The notes: a model not told the origin generated them from the sequence alone. 64,000 nucleotides of DNA from Virgibacillus profundi (GCF_002287375.1 NZ_NPOA01000003.1:62001-126000), one strand, 5' to 3'; counted from the first letter of the stretch, positions 16,740 to 25,926 are shown. A program made the numbers and translations.

Positions 16740-17687
16740 ATGCATCAAAAAAATCCAATTCAATTAGATCACAGGATCCATTTAATCGATGGATTTGATC
16801 TGGATGTACCGGAACGTACGGGTACATATGTTATTGATGAGGAAGAATTAACAATTGTTGAAACAGGACCAAGCCCATCTGTTAAGTATATTAAAAAGGG
16901 CTTAGAGTCATTAGGTTTTTCACTTGATCAGGTAAGATATATTATTGTTACACATATTCACCTTGATCACGCTGGTGGGGCGGGTCTATTGTTAAAGGAA
17001 TGTCCAAACGCTGAAGTTGTAGTTCACGCTAGAGGTTCAAGACATCTGGTAAATCCAAAAAAACTGGCAGCTGGGGCAAGAGCAATTTATGGAGAAAGCT
17101 TTTCTGAACTGTTTGATCCTATTATTCCTGTGCCTGAAGAACTTCTGCTTATAAAAGGAGAAGGCGATACACTCAAGATTGGCCCAGAATGTACACTTCA
17201 ATTTTTAGATACACCAGGACATGCCAAACATCACTTTAGTATATATGATCCTGTTAGCAATGGCATGTTTACAGGAGATACGGTGGGAATTCGTTATGAA
17301 CAACTGATTCCTGATGGCATTAATTTATTTTTACCTACAACCTCTCCAAACCATTTTGACCCTGAAGCGATGCAGGTATCTATTAACCGCATGCTCGATA
17401 TGAAATTGGATCGAATATATTATGGGCATTTTGGAATGACGGAAAATACGGATGAAGCACTTCGTGAAGTAGCAGCTTGGCTTGATGTTTTTGTGGAAGA
17501 AGGGGAGCAGGTTGTTGCAGAGAGTAAAGGATATGATGAACTTGCAAGTCGATTATTGGCAAGAGTAAAGCATCATCTTCAGGAACTTGGAATTGGCGAT
17601 GATCATGAGGTATTTATTTTGATTAATCTGGACATGCAGGTAAGTTCATTAGGTATCATTGATTATTTTAAGACGCTCAAACAATAA
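16740..17687 (+). CDS. Metallo-beta-lactamase-fold hydrolase
   Basis: This 315-residue enzyme has the zinc motif THIHLDHAGG (HxHxDH) at about residues 76-85. Further metal ligands are the His in DTPGHAKHHF and the Asp in MFTGDTVGIRY, with a distal His in YYGHFG. The N-terminal part resembles a flavoprotein-type or general MBL scaffold. The C-terminal about 80 residues form an extra helical part. It has no signal peptide and is cytoplasmic. The ATG follows TGGAGG. Substrate is not predictable. Confidence 0.85.
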   Translation: MHQKNPIQLDHRIHLIDGFDLDVPERTGTYVIDEEELTIVETGPSPSVKYIKKGLESLGFSLDQVRYIIVTHIHLDHAGGAGLLLKECPNAEVVVHARGSRHLVNPKKLAAGARAIYGESFSELFDPIIPVPEELLLIKGEGDTLKIGPECTLQFLDTPGHAKHHFSIYDPVSNGMFTGDTVGIRYEQLIPDGINLFLPTTSPNHFDPEAMQVSINRMLDMKLDRIYYGHFGMTENTDEALREVAAWLDVFVEEGEQVVAESKGYDELASRLLARVKHHLQELGIGDDHEVFILINLDMQVSSLGIIDYFKTLKQ

Positions 17688-17972
17688 AAATAGTAAGAGG
17701 GACATAAGTGAAAAAATGATAGGCTTTAATTCTATATACAAAAGTAAAACCGCATGATCAAGAATTCTGAAATTGACTTCATGCGGTTTATCCATCTTAA
17801 TAATCCCATACTTAACCTGTACCTGTTGCACTCGAAATTGCAACACATCTTCTAAATCATCCCAATAAATATCTAAATAGTCATTTGTAATTGCACTCCT
17901 AGAATCTTCACAGACATATGTTTCATTCATTTTTTGGAATAGGTATTTTGTTCCAAATGAGGTAGGGGGCAT
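17649..17972 (-). pseudogene. Decayed or doubtful ORF opposite the MBL gene end
   Basis: This frame encodes 107 residues, overlaps the end of the MBL gene on the other strand, and has no SD before either candidate start. The middle reads YLDIYWDDLEDVLQFRVQQ, loosely like the DxxDALQ core of PIN-domain toxins, and the end is hydrophobic. An inverted repeat (17747-17757 with 17779-17789) lies inside the frame. I think this is a remnant of a lost gene, but cannot name the family with confidence. Confidence 0.3.
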
Positions 17973-18403
17973 GCAATTTTACGTTCTTCTTTAACAACTG
18001 TTCTAGAAGCTGTTATACCATTGCTAGTTGATTATAGGAATTCAAGCTGTAGGCTTGAAGGAGGGTGTCTTTGGCATCTTTTTCACAGTTCTTCTTCAAA
18101 AAAATAATGATGGTTATTTCATTTTGATTGATTTCATTGGGGTAGTCTTTTCGGTGATCCTTAATTGTTTCACTAATTTTTGATTCAGTATTTTACCAGC
18201 ATCTTCAAACCAAATTCTGTTACTCATTCACAATCTTCCCTATAAGCCAACTGAAAATCAAAGCAGGATTTCCCTATATTAACCAGGTTGGCCTGCTTTT
18301 TCCTATAAAGAATTCCCTATATTGGTAAACAACATGTACTCCATTTTCTTTGCCTTTTTTCACTAGGTTGGTGATTGTATAGTTTCTCTCATTTTTCTTA
18401 GCG
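17973..18403. other. Gene-poor decayed region
   Basis: No intact gene lies here. A short minus-strand frame (18227 to 18114, 37 residues, MSNRIWFEDAGKILNQKL...) with an SD-like GGAAGA starts well, but the coding-like sequence then continues in another frame (SETIKDHRKDYPNEINQNEI), suggesting a frameshift. Further stops follow. Together with the doubtful ORF downstream it looks like a degraded gene or genes of unknown kind. Confidence 0.35.
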
Positions 18404-18691
18404 TCATCTTAACCGTTTTTTATTTAGTTTCACTTGGGATAAATCATTCATCTCTCTAATTGTCGGGTTTTTTCCTTTATTAGTTAAATCTTCTAATCTA
18501 CGGACAGCTGTCTTAAATTCAAAGTCAGAAATTTGTTTTGTAGCTAAAAGTGTACATAACATAGCATATGCAATCGGAGTGGTATCAACGGTAACTTCTA
18601 TATCGATATCAGAATTCCCGCTATAATCAATGGTAGATCGCGTATCATTTTTAAAATCGATTGGACGGACATTGCCTCTTGCGTTTTCCAA
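18404..18691 (-). CDS. Hypothetical protein, 95 residues
   Basis: The N-terminal half carries alternating acidic beta-like sequence (YSGNSDIDIEVTVDTTPIAY). The second half is a short helical part with LLATKQISDFEFKTAVRRLE. There is no signal peptide or transmembrane segment. It follows another acidic, repetitive gene, with a terminator between them, and precedes a sporulation-type lysis enzyme on the other strand. This places it near probable sporulation genes, but I do not recognise a family. GGAGAG precedes the ATG. Confidence 0.65.
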   Translation of the reverse strand: MENARGNVRPIDFKNDTRSTIDYSGNSDIDIEVTVDTTPIAYAMLCTLLATKQISDFEFKTAVRRLEDLTNKGKNPTIREMNDLSQVKLNKKRLR

Positions 18692-18718
18692 GTAATATCT
18701 CTCCTTTCATAGAAAAAT

Positions 18719-18743
18719 AGTGGGATAACAAAGCTATCCCACT
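18719..18743 (-). terminator. Terminator between the two small acidic genes
   Basis: AGTGGGATA (18719-18727) pairs with TATCCCACT (18735-18743). On the minus strand it is followed by ATTTTT, so it ends the gene that starts at 19064. Confidence 0.75.
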
Positions 18744-18752
18744 AACGATTTG

Positions 18753-19064
18753 TTAACGACACTTCTTTTTTTTCTTGGAACTGTGATTATTGTCATCCAC
18801 GCCACCAACGTCGTCATCGTTTTCATCAGCATCTTCTTCTTCATGGGATTTGATGTTTACATATGAGTTGCCGCTTTTGACGACTTTTGCAAAGTTTAGA
18901 TTACGGTTTTTGTTTTTCAAGTCATTATCATTTTCATTCTCGTTTTCGTTATCTACATAGATATCACTATCGAAATCAACATCTGCTTCTGCATGAGCTT
19001 TACTGTTAGAGAAATAATACTCTTGGTTTCCATCTTGATCATATTGCCTTTTGTGTTTTGACAT
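18753..19064 (-). CDS. Asp/Asn/Glu/Lys-rich hypothetical protein, 103 residues
   Basis: This low-complexity polar protein has a repeated NENENEND stretch and an acidic block (EEEDADENDDDVGG). It ends in a run of lysines followed by Cys-Arg. It resembles spore-surface or matrix proteins in composition only. AAAGGAGGG precedes the ATG. Further upstream on the same strand TATACAGTA (near 19096) differs by one base from the sigma-K -10 element CATANNNTA, which would fit mother-cell expression. Function unknown. Confidence 0.6.
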   Translation of the reverse strand: MSKHKRQYDQDGNQEYYFSNSKAHAEADVDFDSDIYVDNENENENDNDLKNKNRNLNFAKVVKSGNSYVNIKSHEEEDADENDDDVGGVDDNNHSSKKKKKCR

Positions 19065-19546
19065 ATCATTTTTCCCTCCTTTTTATCGTTCTAATATACT
19101 GTATACATAATTAACTTTTATGAGTTGACGTTTATCTTGGATAAATCGTTTGTTTTTCATCTGTTGAGAAAATGGACAACATGTTATCTTTGAAAAAAAG
19201 ATTGTCATACAATTAAAAATTGGTCCTTATATTTCTAGAATACATCTTATATAGACTTTTCCCTTCGAAAACATACAAAATTTATTTCCTTATTACTACT
19301 TAGTAATCTATGGCAAAATTTAAACAGTGTATGGATGAATAGCACACTAAATTAATATCTAGATGTGTTCGTTTATTATTTTCACTAAACTTGGCTTACT
19401 TCTATAATCTAACCCTTAATACTAGTATATCTTTTCACGCCTCCATCATTTTCACCAATTTGTTAGATAATGAACAATTTATCCAATTACTTTTCCTTAT
19501 TCTACGTACTATAGTATTACAAATTTAGAAAGAGAGGTTATTTTGA
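19065..19546. other. 480-base divergent intergenic region without genes
   Basis: This very AT-rich stretch separates the acidic gene (-) from the CwlC-like amidase (+). I see no ORF with an SD, no strong hairpin and no clear riboswitch. Promoters for both flanking genes must lie here. Apart from the near-consensus sigma-K -10 noted for the minus gene, none is convincing by eye. Confidence 0.5.
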
Positions 19547-20884
19547 ATGAAATTATATTTAGACCCAGGTCATGGTGGTTCAGATCCAGGAGCAAGAGGC
19601 AATGGGATAAATGAAAAGGATATTAATTTAGATATTGCTCTTCGAATTCGTAACATTTTAACAAATGATTATGAAAATGTTGATGTACAAAAGAGTCGTA
19701 CAGGTGATAGTAGTAAAAGTCTAGATCAGCGAACAAACGAGGCGAATTCTTGGGGAGCAGATTATTACTTATCTATTCATTGCAATGCCTTTAATGGCTC
19801 TGCTCAAGGCTATGAAGACTATATTCACAGTAGCTTATCTGACACTTCACAGACTGCAGAATATCAAGATATTCTGCATGTTGAGATAAGTAGCGTAAAC
19901 GAACTAACGAATCGTGGACAGAAAAAAGCAAATTTCCATGTTCTACGTGAACCATCAATGCCAGCACTCTTAACAGAAAATGGTTTTATTGATAACACAC
20001 ATGATGCAAATCTAATGAAACAATCATCATGGCGCGAGAATGTTGCACAAGGTCATGTGAATGGTTTAGAAAAAGCGTTTAATCTTCAGAGGAAAGATAA
20101 TGATTCTGGAACGATGTATAAAGTAAGAGCTGGCTCTTTCCAATCAAGGGAAAATGCAGATAATAGAGCAGCTTATTTGGATTCGCAAGGTATCGAATCA
20201 TTTGTTACTGCAATTACCATTTCTGGTGAACAATGGTACCGTGTTCAAGCTGGTGCTTTTTCAATCCGGGAAAACGCGGAGAGACGTTTGAATGAAGTCA
20301 AAAATGCAGGAATTGAAGATGCTTTCATTATTACGGAAAATGGAAGCCAGGAAGATACTTCTGGGTATTCTATTTTAGGTACGACCTTTCTGTCACCAGA
20401 ATTGATGAATCAGTATGTTAAAGAGATAAACGCGGATGCTATTAAGTTAGGAAACTATTATTTAACCTTTGGAACCTATTATGGAATCAGGGGAGATATC
20501 GCCTTTGCTCAGGCAATGCATGAAACAAATTTTTTACGATTTACTGGTGTAGTACAGCCTGAACAAAACAACTTTTGCGGATTAGGTGCAACCGGACCGG
20601 ATAATCCCGGCGCAAGTTTTGCTACACTAAGAGAAGGTGTACTCGCACATATACAGCATTTATTTGCATATGCATCCACAGATTCATTACCAGATGAATA
20701 TCCGCTTGTTGACCCCCGTTTTGACCTGGTAACGAGAGGGTCTGGTGAAAGTTGGGTTGCCTTAAACGGAAAATGGGCGGTACCGGGAGATTATTATGGA
20801 CAAAATATTTTAAATTTATATGAGAGAATGGTTCGGTCTGCAATCCAAAAACTAGAAGAAATACTACAAGATATACAAATATAA
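19547..20884 (+). CDS. CwlC-like N-acetylmuramoyl-L-alanine amidase fused to a glucosaminidase domain
   Basis: This 445-residue protein has three parts. Residues 1-180 are an Amidase_3 domain with zinc ligands H9, E23 and H78 and catalytic E144 (LLTENGFIDN). Residues 189-265 hold two SPOR repeats (YKVRAGSFQSRENA, YRVQAGAFSIRENA). Residues 275-445 are a glucosaminidase domain with the catalytic-type Glu in AMHETNF (E326). There is no signal peptide. The first two parts match B. subtilis CwlC, a leaderless sporulation amidase (255 residues) that lyses the mother cell; the third part is not in CwlC. It would cut both the peptide-glycan link and the glycan chain. GAGAGG precedes the ATG. Confidence 0.85.
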   Translation: MKLYLDPGHGGSDPGARGNGINEKDINLDIALRIRNILTNDYENVDVQKSRTGDSSKSLDQRTNEANSWGADYYLSIHCNAFNGSAQGYEDYIHSSLSDTSQTAEYQDILHVEISSVNELTNRGQKKANFHVLREPSMPALLTENGFIDNTHDANLMKQSSWRENVAQGHVNGLEKAFNLQRKDNDSGTMYKVRAGSFQSRENADNRAAYLDSQGIESFVTAITISGEQWYRVQAGAFSIRENAERRLNEVKNAGIEDAFIITENGSQEDTSGYSILGTTFLSPELMNQYVKEINADAIKLGNYYLTFGTYYGIRGDIAFAQAMHETNFLRFTGVVQPEQNNFCGLGATGPDNPGASFATLREGVLAHIQHLFAYASTDSLPDEYPLVDPRFDLVTRGSGESWVALNGKWAVPGDYYGQNILNLYERMVRSAIQKLEEILQDIQI

Positions 20885-20984
20885 AATAGATTTATACCTC
20901 TTTTTATATTTTCTATACTATTCAACTACTCTCCTTTCTGACAAGTTACGTACAATAACGTAAATATAAGAAAGGAGAAACATT

Positions 20985-22286
20985 ATGTTAAATTTTTCAA
21001 TGATTGAATTGGTCAGAAGTAATGGAAAGAAATTTGACAAAAAAATACGGCAGGAAATGGTTAACCTGTATCGACCATTTCGTTACATTCCGTGTTTTCT
21101 GCAAAGTCCAGTAGAGCGAGTAAGGAAGAAGGTGAAGAAGTATCCTGTTGTAATAAGGTTTGAACCAGATTCCTTTGCATTTGGTTTAAATGATGTAAAG
21201 AAAACGAAATGCAAATCTCTTCGCGAATATCCTTCTATCTCATGTTGTTCAGCTAAATTATCTGCAGAAAGTATTGAGCATTTAGTCAAAAGCTGTAGCC
21301 ACATCAAGAAAGTCTATTATGACAGAAAGGTGACAGCTTTACTTGATACTGCACCTCCAGCAATAAACTCAGATGTGTTAAAAGATAATGGATTAACAGG
21401 AGAAGGTGTCACTATTGCAGTAATCGATACAGGTATTCACCCGCATAAGGATTTAGAAGGTCGAATCATTGGTTTTGCTGATTTCGTTAAAGGTAAAAGT
21501 GATCCTTATGATGATAATGGTCATGGTACCCATTGTGCCGGAGATACTGCAGGTAATGGTTCATTATCTGATGGTCAATACCAAGGGCCAGCTCCTGATG
21601 CTAATTTAGTTGGCGTTAAAGTTCTAAATAAAATGGGTTCCGGTTCCTTATCAACTGTTATTGAAGGTATTGAGTGGTGTATCCAAAATCAGTCCGAATA
21701 TAATATTAATATCCTTTCCCTGTCACTTGGTTCAGAAGCTGTGGAACCTGCAGAAGATGATCCTGTAGTAAATGCTGTTGAGGTGGCGTGGAATAACGGA
21801 ATAGTTGTTTGTGTGGCTGCCGGTAACTCAGGGTCTGAAGAACAAACCATTGCAAGCCCTGGTATAAGTCCAAAAGTCATTACGGTCGGTGCAGCTGACG
21901 ATAATAATACAGTCGGCCGTACTGATGATGCAGCAGCTGACTTTTCAAGTAGAGGTCCAACGATTGATGGTCTAACGAAGCCTGATTTGTTAACGCCAGG
22001 TGTAAATATTATTTCTTTGCGAGCACCAAACTCTTTCCTCGATAAAACAAATAAAGCAGCACGTGTCGATGAAAACTATGTTTCCTTATCTGGAACTTCC
22101 ATGGCCACACCAATATGTGCAGGAGTTGCAGCACAGTTACTTCAACGCTCTTCTAATCTAACCCCAGACCAAGTAAAAGAGCAGCTTATGAATGCATGTG
22201 AAGATTTGGGACAATCCCCTAACGTCCAAGGGGCAGGCTATTTAAATGCTGCTAATTTAGTTGCAAGTAAAAAAGCAAAAGTATAA
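20985..22286 (+). CDS. aprX: AprX-like subtilisin family serine protease
   Basis: This 433-residue S8 protease has the triad D148 (AVIDTG), H180 (NGHGTHCAG) and S372 (SGTSMATP), and the oxyanion Asn 281 (AAGNSGS). It has no signal peptide and a pro-like N-terminus of about 120 residues, ending near the ATALLDTA-type junction. Length and domain order match B. subtilis AprX (442 residues), an intracellular or late stationary-phase protease. It follows the leaderless CwlC-like lysin on the same strand, so both may be released on mother-cell lysis. AAAGGAG precedes the ATG. Confidence 0.85.
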   Translation: MLNFSMIELVRSNGKKFDKKIRQEMVNLYRPFRYIPCFLQSPVERVRKKVKKYPVVIRFEPDSFAFGLNDVKKTKCKSLREYPSISCCSAKLSAESIEHLVKSCSHIKKVYYDRKVTALLDTAPPAINSDVLKDNGLTGEGVTIAVIDTGIHPHKDLEGRIIGFADFVKGKSDPYDDNGHGTHCAGDTAGNGSLSDGQYQGPAPDANLVGVKVLNKMGSGSLSTVIEGIEWCIQNQSEYNINILSLSLGSEAVEPAEDDPVVNAVEVAWNNGIVVCVAAGNSGSEEQTIASPGISPKVITVGAADDNNTVGRTDDAAADFSSRGPTIDGLTKPDLLTPGVNIISLRAPNSFLDKTNKAARVDENYVSLSGTSMATPICAGVAAQLLQRSSNLTPDQVKEQLMNACEDLGQSPNVQGAGYLNAANLVASKKAKV

Positions 22287-22380
22287 AGTAAGCTTGTCAT
22301 GGGCTGAGGTGCAGGAGATTCATTCCAGTATTCACTTAACTTACGCCTTTACGGGTGAGATAAGTTAGTTAGTGTTAAAT

Positions 22381-22411
22381 AAAACCCATCTAGAAATCTA
22401 GGTGGGTTTTT
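22381..22411. terminator. Terminator after aprX
   Basis: AAAACCCATCTAGA (22381-22394) pairs with TCTAGGTGGGTTTT (22397-22410), with one G-U pair. The stem is followed by T and overlaps the end of an IS66 scar on the other strand. Confidence 0.75.
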
Positions 22412-22575
22412 GAGTGTGCTTTAGATTTATTTGGACGGCATTCTTCTATAATTTTTGGCGACCATGGAAGTAGTTTAGACAAATTGCTTTATCTGCCATA
22501 TCCGTATTAGGAAGTTTTTCAACCAAATAGCTAAGGTGAGGGAATGGATTTAATCCGTTCTTGAGTGGTTTATAG
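22390..22575 (-). pseudogene. Frameshifted C-terminal remnant of an IS66-family transposase
   Basis: Reading the minus strand from about 22575, one frame gives YKPLKNGLNPFPHLSYLVEK then LPNTDMADKA. A second frame then gives LLPWSPKIIEECRPNKSKAH up to a TAG at 22390-22392. Both halves are the conserved C-terminal end of IS66 transposases (NGLNPF-YL-LPN-D, then LLPWSP-CR-NK). A one-base frameshift near 22470 separates them. Nothing of the catalytic DDE region remains, so it is a dead scar. The neighbouring intergenic DNA (22287-22380 and 22576-22652) holds nothing else I can name. Confidence 0.75.
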
Positions 22576-22652
22576 CCCATATTATAAACTTAATAACTGT
22601 AACATCGGGCTTCTTAATTAAAAAAGGCTAGGCAATTGCCTTTATAGCAAAG

Positions 22653-23051
22653 TTATTCTTTCGTATAATTAAGCTCCCAGGAAACACCATTTCTATCCTT
22701 AACAATTGCGTGTTTCGCACCCCAGAAAGTATCCTGTAATTCCATTTGAATTTCCCCGTCTTCAGCTAGCTTATAATATATTCGAGTAATTTCTTCTTCA
22801 CTGTCGAGCTCCGGACCAAGTAAAATATTGCTGCCGTTAATAAACTTATTGACTAAAGTATCCGCAAAAAATATAGTACATTGCTCATTAATATGTAATT
22901 CAGCATGAATATACTTTCCTTCTTGTCCTTTAAACATTTCAATCCCGTCTGCTAGTTGTGTATGTTTGATCTCTCCGCCAAATACCTTTTGATAAAAATC
23001 CAGTTCTTCCTTACAGTTTTCGATACGAATATGTGGAATCAGTTTTTTCAT
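22653..23051 (-). CDS. VOC family (PhnB/glyoxalase-like) protein
   Basis: This 132-residue protein has the paired beta-alpha-beta-beta-beta fold of the vicinal oxygen chelate superfamily. It begins IPHIRIENCKEELDFYQKVF, continues FGGEI..HAELHI and ends KDRNGVSWELNY, as in PhnB-like proteins. Such proteins bind small ligands or metals; many have no known substrate. AAGGAGG precedes the ATG. It stands alone, next to an IS66 scar. Confidence 0.8.
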   Translation of the reverse strand: MKKLIPHIRIENCKEELDFYQKVFGGEIKHTQLADGIEMFKGQEGKYIHAELHINEQCTIFFADTLVNKFINGSNILLGPELDSEEEITRIYYKLAEDGEIQMELQDTFWGAKHAIVKDRNGVSWELNYTKE

Positions 23052-23182
23052 TATTGAACAACCTCCTTGTTTAATTATTAGTTTACATTATTGTATTACA
23101 ATAAGAAAATAATGGGTAAAATGAAACTAAAAGTGGTATATCATCGACAAATCTCTAAAGGACTTTATGTTAGGGGGTTACT

Positions 23183-24406
23183 ATGATTAAGAAAGCAGGA
23201 TATATCGTTATACTTATTATTTTCATTTTTATTGGGTTTCAATTTTTAACTAGCGAATCTGAAAACACCTCTGATTTAAACGAGTCTACAGATCAAGAAG
23301 AAAGCAGTTCGGAAAAGAATCAAAAAACGAATGAAATCATTCAACAGATGAGTTTAGATGAAAAAATTGGACAAATGATTTTTAGTGGAATTTCCAGCGC
23401 CAAATTTACAAAGAAAACGAGGGAGTTAATCACTGATTATAAAGTTGGCGGATTCATATTATACGCTGATAATATGGAAGAACCTGAAAAAACGGTTGAA
23501 CTTTTAAATCAAATTAAACAAGTGAACAACCAAAATCATTTACCTGTATTACTTGGGGTTGACCAAGAAGGAGGGAAAGTTTCCAGACTTCCAGGCAACT
23601 TGGTTTCGATTCCCTCAAGTGGAGAAATTGGGGACAAAAATGATAAGCGATTTGCCTATGACATCGGAACACTATTAGGCAAGCAATTACAAGCGTTTGG
23701 TTTTAATCTCAATTTTGCACCTGTAATGGATGTGAACAGTAATCCAGATAATCCGATAATTGGTGATCGTTCATTCGGGAATAATTCTGAAATTGTAAGC
23801 AGCCTAGGAATCGAAACAATGAAAGGGATTCAATCTGAGAATATTATATCTGTCATTAAACATTTCCCCGGGCATGGTGACACTTCGGTTGATTCCCATT
23901 TGCAGCTGCCAACCGTTAATAAAAGTATGAAGGAATTGCAGGAGCTTGAGCTGATTCCTTTTGAACATGCAATCGAAGGTGGTGCAGATGTTGTAATGAT
24001 CGCACATATCCTAATGCCTGAAATTGATCCTGAATTCCCATCATCCATGTCCGAAAAAGTCATAACAGAGATGTTGAGGAAGGATCTTAAATTTAATGGA
24101 GTCGTAATTACAGATGATATGACAATGAAGGCAATCACGAATAACTTTGATATTGGGAGTGCAGCTGTCCAATCAGTAAAATCCAGCAGTGATATTATAT
24201 TAGTAGCACATGATTATAAAAATGTTGTGAACGTATTTGAAGCGTTAAAAGAGGCAGTGAATAAGGGCGAAATAACAAAAGAAAGAATTGATGAAAGTGC
24301 CAGACGGATTATAGAGCTGAAAAATAAATATAATTTGGAAAACGAAGAGGTGAAAGGTATCGATTTGCAAAAACTAAATCAAAGGCTAAAAGAAGTGCTT
24401 AAATAA
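23183..24406 (+). CDS. nagZ: Beta-N-acetylhexosaminidase (GH3, NagZ type)
   Basis: This 407-residue protein has one N-terminal membrane anchor or signal (residues 5-23), an acidic Ser-rich linker, then a GH3 catalytic domain. The motif KHFPGHGDTSVDSH carries the Asp/His general acid-base pair typical of NagZ. GVDQEGGKVSRLPG binds substrate, and the nucleophile Asp lies in VVITDDMTMKAI. It removes GlcNAc from muropeptides outside the membrane, in wall recycling. It lacks the C-terminal domain of B. subtilis NagZ (642 residues). Start ATG follows AGGGGG; a terminator follows. Confidence 0.9.
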   Translation: MIKKAGYIVILIIFIFIGFQFLTSESENTSDLNESTDQEESSSEKNQKTNEIIQQMSLDEKIGQMIFSGISSAKFTKKTRELITDYKVGGFILYADNMEEPEKTVELLNQIKQVNNQNHLPVLLGVDQEGGKVSRLPGNLVSIPSSGEIGDKNDKRFAYDIGTLLGKQLQAFGFNLNFAPVMDVNSNPDNPIIGDRSFGNNSEIVSSLGIETMKGIQSENIISVIKHFPGHGDTSVDSHLQLPTVNKSMKELQELELIPFEHAIEGGADVVMIAHILMPEIDPEFPSSMSEKVITEMLRKDLKFNGVVITDDMTMKAITNNFDIGSAAVQSVKSSSDIILVAHDYKNVVNVFEALKEAVNKGEITKERIDESARRIIELKNKYNLENEEVKGIDLQKLNQRLKEVLK

Positions 24407-24409
24407 CGA

Positions 24410-24446
24410 AGCTGTCATCTTTCACGGGATGACAGCTCCATTTTTT
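24410..24446 (+). terminator. Terminator of nagZ
   Basis: AGCTGTCATC (24410-24419) pairs with GATGACAGCT (24428-24437), then CCATTTTTT. Confidence 0.85.
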
Positions 24447-24839
24447 CTATTTCTCATCTTCCGTTTTCAAAAACGTTAAAATCAGGAAGAATGCAAAGCT
24501 TAATAATAAAATCGTTCCACCAACAATGAAAAGCACTGTTGTCAGCGTATCTCCCAGATTGAATGGACGAAGATAATATATCCACATACCGCCAGTTAAG
24601 CCAATGGCACCGATGATTGCCGTCCAAACATGCAGTGCTGCGAGAATTTTATTCGAAGGTGTGAAAACTTTATAGTATACAGCCCAGGCGAATAGTGTCA
24701 GCCAGCCAACAACTAATATATGTGCATGAACTGTACGGAATTCGTATCCGCCAGCACCTGCCATGTGAGAACCTAGAAAGGCTCCTATAAGTGCGAAAAT
24801 CGCTGAAAACCGAAGTAGTACTTTGCTATAATTATTCAA
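24447..24839 (-). CDS. Four-helix membrane protein with conserved His, unknown function
   Basis: This protein of about 130 residues has four hydrophobic helices. The second contains RTVHAHILVVGWLTLFAWAV, like a heme-copper oxidase subunit I or NorB helix where His residues bind heme. The resemblance is in one helix, and no metal site can be assigned. The frame extends seven codons upstream to an ATG, but AAAGGAGAGG lies six bases before the TTG at 24839, which I take as the start. Confidence 0.7.
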   Translation of the reverse strand: MNNYSKVLLRFSAIFALIGAFLGSHMAGAGGYEFRTVHAHILVVGWLTLFAWAVYYKVFTPSNKILAALHVWTAIIGAIGLTGGMWIYYLRPFNLGDTLTTVLFIVGGTILLLSFAFFLILTFLKTEDEK

Positions 24840-24910
24840 AAAATCCTCTCCTTTTATCATTCTATAGGCTTAGTATAATTTATCTTTATGAATGGAAGAT
24901 GAACGGCTGG

Positions 24911-25681
24911 TTACACAAGCTGACTTGGTTTATCGATTTCCAGCATAATTGGACAATGGTCACTTCCCATTACCTGTGAATGAACCTGAGAATCCTGCAG
25001 ATAATCTTTTAATCTACTGGATACGATGAAATAATCAATTCTCCATCCAACATTTCTTTCACGTATTGTTTTCATATAAGACCACCACGAGTAGATCCCT
25101 TCAGTATCGGGATGAAAATGCCGAAGCGTATCAATAAATCCCGATTCTAATAGCCGTGTCATTTTGCCCCTTTCCTCTGTAGTGAATCCGGAATTCCCGT
25201 GATTAGTTTTATGATTTTTCAGATCGATTTCCTGATGCGCAACATTTAGATCGCCGCAATAGATGAATGGCTTTTGGGCATCGAGTTCTTTTAAATAGCT
25301 GTATAACTCGTCTTCCCATTCCAGCCGGTATTCCAATCTTGTTAGATCCCTCTTGGAATTAGGCGTGTAAACATTAACTAAATAAAATTCTTCAAATTCC
25401 AATGTTATGATTCGGCCTTCCTCTTGTGTGTCTGCCTCACCTAACCCGTATTTAACATTTAATGGTTTTTCCCTTGTGAAAACCGCTGTACCTGAATATC
25501 CTTTTCTGAGTGCATAATTCCAATATTGATGATAGCCTTCCAGCTCCAAATTTATTTGGCCTTCCTGTAATTTTATTTCCTGAAGACAGAAGATATCTGC
25601 ATCCACTTCATGAAAATAATCCAGAAAACCTTTTCTTACACATGCACGTATTCCATTTACATTCCATGATACTAATTTCAT
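24911..25681 (-). CDS. exoA: Exodeoxyribonuclease III / AP endonuclease
   Basis: This 256-residue protein is a Mg-dependent AP endonuclease of the ExoIII family. MKLVSWNVNGIRA opens it, with the metal Glu in DIFCLQEIKLQ, then YCGDLNVAH and the C-terminal VMGSDHCPIMLEID (Asp-His pair). It cuts DNA at abasic sites in base-excision repair. The frame extends eight codons further upstream, but the ATG at 25681 matches the family start and has GGGGAA upstream. It is monocistronic. Confidence 0.93.
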   Translation of the reverse strand: MKLVSWNVNGIRACVRKGFLDYFHEVDADIFCLQEIKLQEGQINLELEGYHQYWNYALRKGYSGTAVFTREKPLNVKYGLGEADTQEEGRIITLEFEEFYLVNVYTPNSKRDLTRLEYRLEWEDELYSYLKELDAQKPFIYCGDLNVAHQEIDLKNHKTNHGNSGFTTEERGKMTRLLESGFIDTLRHFHPDTEGIYSWWSYMKTIRERNVGWRIDYFIVSSRLKDYLQDSQVHSQVMGSDHCPIMLEIDKPSQLV

Positions 25682-25853
25682 ACTTACAATATTCCCCTTT
25701 TGCACCTATTTGTATGTTCATTTTAGCATAAATTCTGTTTGAATTTTTCCTTTCTCAGTTAATAACGAGGATAATATAGAAATTTGTCATAAAATATTTC
25801 CCGGGAAATTAAATTGTAGATACTACGCAATATTTGTCGATTAATATTTAGTG

Positions 25854-25883
25854 TTGACTTTTAAAGTGTATTAATCATATAAT
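25854..25883 (+). promoter_or_regulatory. Sigma-A promoter of the GntR-ABC operon
   Basis: TTGACT (25854-25859), an 18-base spacer and TATAAT (25878-25883) form a near-consensus sigma-A promoter. An AGTGTATTA half-site lies within the spacer, so a repressor bound there would block RNA polymerase. Confidence 0.75.
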
Positions 25884-25926
25884 ACAGACTAAGGTGTATT
25901 ACTCGATTGATACATATTTTTGTCCA

